Below are positions 20,893-24,562 of a stretch of DNA of 24,562 nt, one piece after another. Source of the DNA: a virus. The stretch covers positions 1 through 24,562 of IMG/VR virus record IMGVR_UViG_3300025910_000034; one strand, 5' to 3'. Each line of letters begins with the position of its first letter. The stretch's first letter is position 1. The notes beneath the pieces are model-generated. The model had not been told where the DNA came from. It did no database searches and saw only the letters and a program-made list of their open reading frames with translations. The position numbers were made by a program, and so were the translations under genes.

Positions 20893-21239
20893 AGCGGGTC
20901 TATGTCGCAGGACCATTGACGACAAGCGGCAGCGTGGCCGAGAACATCCATAACGCCATCCGTGCCGGGAATGAGTTGCTACGTGCGGGGTACTGGCCGC
21001 ATGTGCCACACCTGAATTACTATTGGGAGATCATGTTCCCTGCGCCCTACGAAATGTGGATGACCATTGACTTAGCACAGGTACGTATCTCGGACGCCCT
21101 GATACGCTTACCTGGCGATAGTCGCGGGGCTGACCGGGAGGTAGCGGAAGCGTCGTTGTATGGGATACCATGCTATAACAGCGTGCGAGAGTTTCTACAG
21201 ATAGAAATGGAGACCGGGGATGCCGTACATAAAGCCTGA
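20889..21239 (+). CDS. DUF4406 / nucleoside deoxyribosyltransferase-like protein
   Basis: The 116-residue protein starts MKRVYVAGPLTTSGSVAENI, then RAGYWPHVPHLNYYWEI and LPGDSRGADREVAEA. The YVAGP start and the S-x-GAD-x-E motif are typical of DUF4406 and nucleoside 2-deoxyribosyltransferase-like Rossmann proteins that act on nucleoside N-glycosidic bonds. I chose ATG 20889 (ATGA overlap) over 20874. With the diphosphohydrolase-like gene just upstream it suggests nucleotide-pool or base-modification chemistry. Confidence 0.72.
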   Translation: MKRVYVAGPLTTSGSVAENIHNAIRAGNELLRAGYWPHVPHLNYYWEIMFPAPYEMWMTIDLAQVRISDALIRLPGDSRGADREVAEASLYGIPCYNSVREFLQIEMETGDAVHKA

Positions 21240-21474
21240 ACAGCGACAGAAGTGGGACCAGTGGCTCTATGCGATGCCCCTGTTCAACCTACCGGGGGAA
21301 TTGTCGTATGTCATCACCCGGATCGTTCGGATGTACCGGATGGGCGAGCAGACGAGCTACATATCGGTTGCGCTTATTACGGGGGTTCTCGTGCTCACAA
21401 CGCTAGAGTTTGTACGTCGTGTCGTGTTTGGTTATGAGGACAAGAAGATAGAGGAGAATGGGGATGTTTACTAA
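21220..21474 (+). CDS. Conserved phage protein ending YEDKKIEENGDVY, 84 aa
   Basis: The N-terminus MPYIKPEQRQKWDQW, the LPGELSYVITRIV segment and the C-terminal YEDKKIEENGDVY together mark a small protein seen in many phage and metagenome genomes (I believe DUF6899). The middle is helical and hydrophobic (SVALITGVLVLTTLEFVRRV). GGAG lies seven bases before ATG. Its function is unknown. Confidence 0.75.
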   Translation: MPYIKPEQRQKWDQWLYAMPLFNLPGELSYVITRIVRMYRMGEQTSYISVALITGVLVLTTLEFVRRVVFGYEDKKIEENGDVY

Positions 21475-21724
21475 CGTGAAGCATGTGGTGTCCGGCCTAG
21501 TCTTGGCGGTGCTTGTAGGAATTGGTACGGTATGGGCAACGTTTCACGGGGATGCACGCAAGCAAATCGTCATCGAACAGGTGGATAACGGCTGGAAGAT
21601 TAGCGAGTGTTATGTTGGTTCCAACTGTCCGGTCACGAAGGTGGCTACAAGCCACCTACAAGCTAACGCCATCGTGTGGGCGTACATTTCAGGTAAGCCA
21701 CTACGCCCGGATTGGAGGGAATAA
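21464..21724 (+). CDS. Membrane-anchored or exported protein, 86 aa
   Basis: It begins MFTNVKHVVSGLVLAVLVGI, a signal-anchor segment, then a soluble part with two Cys. ATG 21464 is better spaced from AGGAG than the in-frame ATG at 21458. TAATG couples it to the next gene. The C-terminal part (NAIVWAYISGKPLRPDWRE) looks folded, but no family was recognised. Confidence 0.65.
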   Translation: MFTNVKHVVSGLVLAVLVGIGTVWATFHGDARKQIVIEQVDNGWKISECYVGSNCPVTKVATSHLQANAIVWAYISGKPLRPDWRE

Positions 21725-22041
21725 TGGACAAAGTTATAATGTGGCACCACCCAAACTGCACGTTCAATTCCACTGACACACCAGATGGTGATTTCTGTAA
21801 TTGCCGTGGTGTTGTGGACAAACGTGACTACGACGCCCTCGCCCGCCAGGTGGCGACGCTGGAGCGGGTCTCGCAGGAGGATCACTGTCGCGCCGAGCAG
21901 CTAGAGCACCAGCTGGCCGAGGCGCGGCTTGATGTTGTACAGAAGCAATGGATCGTGCTCAAGGCTGACTATGACGCACTAGAGGCGCGGCTGGCTACTT
22001 ATGAGGAGAAATATGGATCAATTACTGACAAGGGCGTTTGA
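21724..22041 (+). CDS. Coiled-coil protein with N-terminal Cys cluster, 105 aa
   Basis: It begins MDKVIMWHHPNCTFNSTDTP; Cys12, two later Cys (FCNC) and nearby His could bind zinc. From about residue 36 it is a heptad-like coiled coil (RDYDALARQVATLERVSQED, later EQLEHQLAEARLDVV). GGAGG lies five bases before ATG. It overlaps the next gene, another coiled-coil candidate, by 29 bases. Confidence 0.68.
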   Translation: MDKVIMWHHPNCTFNSTDTPDGDFCNCRGVVDKRDYDALARQVATLERVSQEDHCRAEQLEHQLAEARLDVVQKQWIVLKADYDALEARLATYEEKYGSITDKGV

Positions 22042-22282
22042 GGACTTACAACGTGCACTAGCGGCCGTCCGCAATTACGCGGAGCAGTCCGATGCACGGC
22101 TGACTGATTTGCGCGCGCAGTGTATCACCTCACACTCGCCCGATGAATGGCTTAGGCTGTGCGAGGAACGGGAGGCGAAGTTGCAAAAGCGGCTGAGCGC
22201 GGTCACGGCGGCGCTGGCGACGGGGCGCACGATGAAGCCGTTAGGCAGTGGAGTAGATAATTGGGATGATAAAGCCGAGTGA
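22013..22282 (+). CDS. Helical/coiled-coil protein, 89 aa
   Basis: It begins MDQLLTRAFEDLQRALAAVR and continues as charged helices (WLRLCEEREAKLQKRLSAVT). I chose ATG 22013 with GAGGAG just upstream over 22001. It may pair with the coiled-coil protein before it. Function unknown. Confidence 0.62.
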   Translation: MDQLLTRAFEDLQRALAAVRNYAEQSDARLTDLRAQCITSHSPDEWLRLCEEREAKLQKRLSAVTAALATGRTMKPLGSGVDNWDDKAE

Positions 22283-22294
22283 ATTGGTGGATAA

Positions 22295-22387
22295 ATGACA
22301 CGGTTCTACCGTAACGGCGACCTCACCCGCTTAGGCGCGGTGCTACTGTTCCTCACGATTAACCTGTTATTGAGGTTATGGAAATGA
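22295..22387 (+). CDS. Membrane micro-protein, 30 aa
   Basis: The ORF starts MTRFYRNGDLTRLGAVLLFL; a basic start and then one hydrophobic helix. GGTGG lies a few bases upstream, and ATGA couples it to the next ORF. Confidence 0.5.
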   Translation: MTRFYRNGDLTRLGAVLLFLTINLLLRLWK

Positions 22388-22521
22388 GACCCTTACGCCC
22401 GACGCGAAAGCGACGTAACCGCTGTAACTATTCGTCGAACTACACTTATGCCGTGGGTGGCGTCCAGTGGAAGCGGCGTATCAATAACAAGTACAAACGG
22501 TTAGCGACAAAGGGAGTCTAA
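22384..22521 (+). CDS. Very basic micro-protein, 45 aa
   Basis: It begins MRPLRPTRKRRNRCNYSSNY and ends KYKRLATKGV, with over 13 Lys/Arg. It probably binds nucleic acid or another acidic partner. ATGA overlap with the membrane micro-gene. Confidence 0.55.
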   Translation: MRPLRPTRKRRNRCNYSSNYTYAVGGVQWKRRINNKYKRLATKGV

Positions 22522-22522
22522 C

Positions 22523-22702
22523 ATGGAAATCTGGATATTTGTAATCTTTATGTTAGCAGCGGGGGATGGGGGACTAGACTCAACGGCTTATGCACACCCG
22601 ACGCAAGCAGATTGCTTGGTTCACCGGGGCAACATCGTAGCCGTCAACAAGCCTAACGACAGGACGTATATCACCGAATGCTTTAAGATGGTGGGGAAAT
22701 GA
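22523..22702 (+). CDS. Exported Cys-containing protein, 59 aa
   Basis: It begins MEIWIFVIFMLAAGDGGLDS. The first 13 residues are a short hydrophobic signal; the mature part has two Cys (residues 31 and 53) that could form a disulfide. AAAGGGAG is just upstream, and ATGA couples it to the next gene. Confidence 0.6.
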   Translation: MEIWIFVIFMLAAGDGGLDSTAYAHPTQADCLVHRGNIVAVNKPNDRTYITECFKMVGK

Positions 22703-22935
22703 GCGAGATCGCGGTCTACGGCTACAGTGACAACTACGACTTAATCGACTGGACGGATGGTGCGGAACAGCATGACCCGTCGATTATGGCATCCGTGATG
22801 CCAAGTCATGTGCTTATATCTCGTCCCGTGCCTGTACTAGCACAAGAACAGGATACTCCCCATACAAATACGCATGTGAGTCCCCCGCATGGTACGTTAT
22901 CCAGCCTGTCCACTTGGCCGAAGGCACCGGAATAA
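22699..22935 (+). CDS. Last rightward gene, 78 aa, unknown
   Basis: It begins MSEIAVYGYSDNYDLIDWTD. Only the first 35 or so residues look like a real domain. The Ser/Pro/Thr-rich remainder is antisense to the leftward gene 22814-23152, so the C-terminus may be overprinted. It marks the end of the rightward operon. Confidence 0.5.
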   Translation: MSEIAVYGYSDNYDLIDWTDGAEQHDPSIMASVMPSHVLISRPVPVLAQEQDTPHTNTHVSPPHGTLSSLSTWPKAPE

Positions 22936-23152
22936 CCACTTGGAAATGTCCAATATCCAGGTACAGCGTCCCGTTGTCTTCGTCACGAGACATGCCCATA
23001 GATGCGCCATCACAGAACCCACCTGCGTTCGCTTCGATGGCCTTGGTCTTTTGAGAGGGGTAGACTTCTATAACGGTGTTACAGACGCCAAACTCATGCA
23101 GGACGGGAGTAGCAAAGCTTACTAATGTATAAAGCAATAAATCTAAGAACAC
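22814..23152 (-). CDS. Exported protein of the lysis module, 112 aa
   Basis: It begins MFLDLLLYTLVSFATPVLHE, a probable signal peptide. The mature part has two Cys and strands (GTLYLDIGHFQVVIPVPS, then WTGWITYHAGDSHAYLY). GTG 23152 is the first start in frame. A better ribosome site (GGAAGG) lies 12 bases upstream beside an out-of-frame ATG at 23159, so the start is unsure. Its 3' end overlaps the rightward gene by 122 bases. Confidence 0.6.
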   Translation of the reverse strand: MFLDLLLYTLVSFATPVLHEFGVCNTVIEVYPSQKTKAIEANAGGFCDGASMGMSRDEDNGTLYLDIGHFQVVIPVPSAKWTGWITYHAGDSHAYLYGEYPVLVLVQARDEI

Positions 23153-23265
23153 GCGACATAGATACCTTCCCGTGGCTCAACCATTATCCCTCGCGGGCCG
23201 TGGTGCCAGCCACATGATACTCTATCAGTATTGGTGTCGAGCAGGTAATCACCCCACCACAGGCG

Positions 23266-23661
23266 CTAACTCACTTGATTCGTGTCTGTCTTGCGGCGCA
23301 AGTCTAGATGGGCAGACGCCCGTAGTAAGTAAAGGATGGCAGCCTGCAAGACCTTTGGGGCATCGTCAAAATATGCAATACCTAGATTACACTTACGGCA
23401 AAGTAACCCGCGTACCTGCTTTGTCTGGTGATCGTGATCGACGCCTAGAACACGATCATGCCGTTGACAAATAGCACACCGACCACCCTGTTCTTGCCGC
23501 ATATTCTCAAGGTCAACTAAAGTTAAGCCGTACTCGCGTTTGTACCAATTTTCCTTATAGTGAGGATTATTGGCCCACGCTTTATATTTTTTGACGTGCT
23601 CACGGTTCTTCTCACGCCATCGTTTTTGCTTGGCATAGTATGCAGGCCCGCGTTTTGTCAT
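23266..23661 (-). CDS. Recombination endonuclease VII-like HNH protein (copy 2)
   Basis: The protein has 131 residues. CAIC (62-65), VDHDHQTKQVRGLLCRKC (74-91) and a very basic N-terminus (first 40 residues) define the same zinc/HNH site as copy 1 at 18536, with D75, H76, D77 and H78. It is the second such enzyme in the window, here in the leftward lysis module. It could be a homing-type HNH nuclease or a second junction resolvase. ATGA overlap with the HExxH gene. Confidence 0.85.
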   Translation of the reverse strand: MTKRGPAYYAKQKRWREKNREHVKKYKAWANNPHYKENWYKREYGLTLVDLENMRQEQGGRCAICQRHDRVLGVDHDHQTKQVRGLLCRKCNLGIAYFDDAPKVLQAAILYLLRASAHLDLRRKTDTNQVS

Positions 23662-23984
23662 GTAGGCTTCTTTGTTAAGTCTAAATGTGCAGCTACGGCA
23701 GGCGTACTCAAAATCCTAACCTGCCAGTCGGCCACGCAATGAAGCACTTCATGCAGTAACACGGCGCGAAGATACCGCATAGGCTTGCGCCGGTCTAAGT
23801 AAATTGTCATCCCTTCCGTCGTACTCACACAGAAGGCATCGTCGGTGTCGTGATCTTCGTCGTTGAAGGTCTCGACATACTTCGCCAGCCATGCCTCATG
23901 GGGGAGTATTTCTATACTAATCGTATAGTTAAATGGTAATCTTATCTTTTTTGGGATGCGAAGGCGTCGGCGTTTGTCGCTCAT
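23658..23984 (-). CDS. HExxH zinc-metallopeptidase-like protein, 108 aa
   Basis: The motif LLHEVLHCVADW places H78, E79 and H82 in a zinc-protease signature on a helix, preceded by TTEGMTIYLDRRKPMRYLRA. That order (substrate strand, then HExxH) resembles ImmA/IrrE- or SprT-like small metallopeptidases. A third zinc ligand is not certain. GGGAG precedes ATG 23984 by six bases. Overlaps the membrane protein gene by 56 bases. It may cleave a host protein, such as a repressor, or act in lysis. Confidence 0.72.
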   Translation of the reverse strand: MSDKRRRLRIPKKIRLPFNYTISIEILPHEAWLAKYVETFNDEDHDTDDAFCVSTTEGMTIYLDRRKPMRYLRAVLLHEVLHCVADWQVRILSTPAVAAHLDLTKKPT

Positions 23985-24141
23985 GTCTGTCTCCCATTAA
24001 CGTACAGAACGGTGGCTTCGGATAAATGAGGCACCAGACGATCTCCATCTGTGTTTCCATCAGGGACACGCGTAGGTGTAGGTAGCCTAGGTCGATAATA
24101 AGGAATGCGATGACGATCCAGCGTATGATCTTACTTACCAT
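23929..24141 (-). CDS. Membrane protein after holin, 70 aa
   Basis: It begins MVSKIIRWIVIAFLIIDLGY, one membrane span with a basic inside end; the rest has two Cys and a basic/Pro-rich tail. ATG 24141 overlaps the holin 3' end. The position after a holin fits a second lysis protein (antiholin or inner-membrane spanin), but it has no clear coiled coil. Confidence 0.62.
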   Translation of the reverse strand: MVSKIIRWIVIAFLIIDLGYLHLRVSLMETQMEIVWCLIYPKPPFCTLMGDRHERQTPTPSHPKKDKITI

Positions 24142-24514
24142 TGTACTTGTCCACTGTTCGTAGGGTTGCGATCCCAAGCATCGCGCCGAGTACGTTGACC
24201 ATGACGCTCGTATCAACTGGTGGAGGCGGGATGGTGTGGTATAATGTGCTCACCCAGGTTAGCAGCGGTACTGCCATCGACGAGTAGACGAACGCAGCCC
24301 CGCATGACCACCCGATAAACGGGCGCCATCCCGCGACAAACCAATTAGAACTTGCAGCCTCGACCTTGTTAATCTCGATTTGGCCCATTAACTCGTTATG
24401 GACACTAGCAGCAAGTTCAGCAGCAGCCTTCTCCCGTACATTAGCGTCGGGGAGCCACTTCGATAGCCCTGTGTTAATCAGGTCAGCGATAGCACTAATT
24501 GGATCGAGTCCCAT
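24131..24514 (-). CDS. Holin, 3-TM type
   Basis: The protein has 127 residues. After an amphipathic helix (MGLDPISAIADLINTGLSKW) comes the typical EINKVEAASSNWFVAGWRPF, then two or three hydrophobic segments. This is the pattern of the GTA/phage 3-TM holin family, which opens the inner membrane to release endolysin. The ATG lies one base after the stop of the upstream gene. Confidence 0.85.
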   Translation of the reverse strand: MGLDPISAIADLINTGLSKWLPDANVREKAAAELAASVHNELMGQIEINKVEAASSNWFVAGWRPFIGWSCGAAFVYSSMAVPLLTWVSTLYHTIPPPPVDTSVMVNVLGAMLGIATLRTVDKYNGK

Positions 24515-24515
24515 G

Positions 24516-24562
24516 TTACTCTAAGCACTCCCGTATCTGCTCGGCGTTTTTGGCCTGGTGCG
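24516..24562 (-). CDS. C-terminal end of an unidentified gene (partial)
   Basis: The last codons visible before the holin gene read HQAKNAEQIRECLE and then TAA, one base before the holin start. The rest lies beyond the right edge. By position it may be an endolysin or tail gene, but nothing in these 14 residues tells which. Confidence 0.5.
   Translation of the reverse strand, partial: HQAKNAEQIRECLE

Noticed and set aside
23172-23474. Rightward ORF of 100 residues with several Cys
   Set aside because: Antisense to the second endonuclease VII; its Cys come from the opposite strand of that gene and no ribosome site is present.
1-24562. CRISPR array, tRNA genes, insertion sequences or integrase
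   Set aside because: No regular direct repeats with spacers, no cloverleaf candidates, and no transposase or recombinase motifs were found.

Overview
The window is part of a tailed-phage genome. The left-hand virion module reads leftward and has the gene order of T7-like / Bordetella BPP-1-like podoviruses: terminase large subunit, a small linker protein, a gp8-type head-tail connector (portal), a Bbp19-like protein, scaffold, and the major capsid protein, which runs off the left edge. No integrase, phage RNA polymerase, reverse transcriptase, tRNA or CRISPR array is visible. Strong Shine-Dalgarno sites, a consensus DnaA box and a sigma-70-type factor suggest a bacterial host with ordinary transcription machinery. 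The host cannot be named from this sequence.

Layout. Bases 1-6287 (minus): virion and packaging genes, ending in an unusual pair in which a helix-turn-helix ORF and a terminase-small-subunit-like ORF overlap by 272 bp in different frames. Bases 6288-6932: control/origin-like region with four direct and one inverted copy of the 8-mer TGAGAAAC, a DnaA-box cluster, a terminator-like hairpin and four GGCGCGACGA-like repeats. Bases 6933-11039 (plus): early operon with two very small ORFs, then a putative amidoligase with a 21-cysteine N-terminal domain coupled to a class II glutamine amidotransferase, several small unknowns and a sigma-70-like factor. Bases 10915-11910 (minus): a lone RepA-like helicase ATPase whose first codons carry the same TGAGAAAC repeats and whose 3' end overlaps the sigma gene antisense. 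Bases 11999-18886 (plus): replication/recombination genes, namely a RecB/Cas4-like nuclease, a Sak4-like ATPase, a uracil-DNA-glycosylase + family A DNA polymerase fusion, a DnaQ-like exonuclease with a zinc ribbon, and an endonuclease VII. Bases 18883-22935 (plus): more than 15 tiny, tightly overlapping genes, many of them single-membrane-span or zinc-ribbon proteins, together with a dGTP diphosphohydrolase-N-like protein and a DUF4406/deoxyribosyltransferase-like protein. Bases 22814-24562 (minus): lysis-type module with a 3-TM holin, a membrane protein, an HExxH protein, a second endonuclease VII and an exported protein.

How the parts fit. Leftward virion/lysis genes and a rightward early block diverge from the 6.3-6.9 kb region, which looks like a control centre and possibly the replication origin. 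The shared TGAGAAAC motif ties this region to the helicase promoter/start, suggesting one regulator or replication protein acts at both. The amidoligase-glutaminase pair is the most unusual biochemistry here. It predicts ATP-dependent amide-bond formation with ammonia supplied by glutamine, on an unknown target.

All family calls come from reading motifs by eye; no database search was run.
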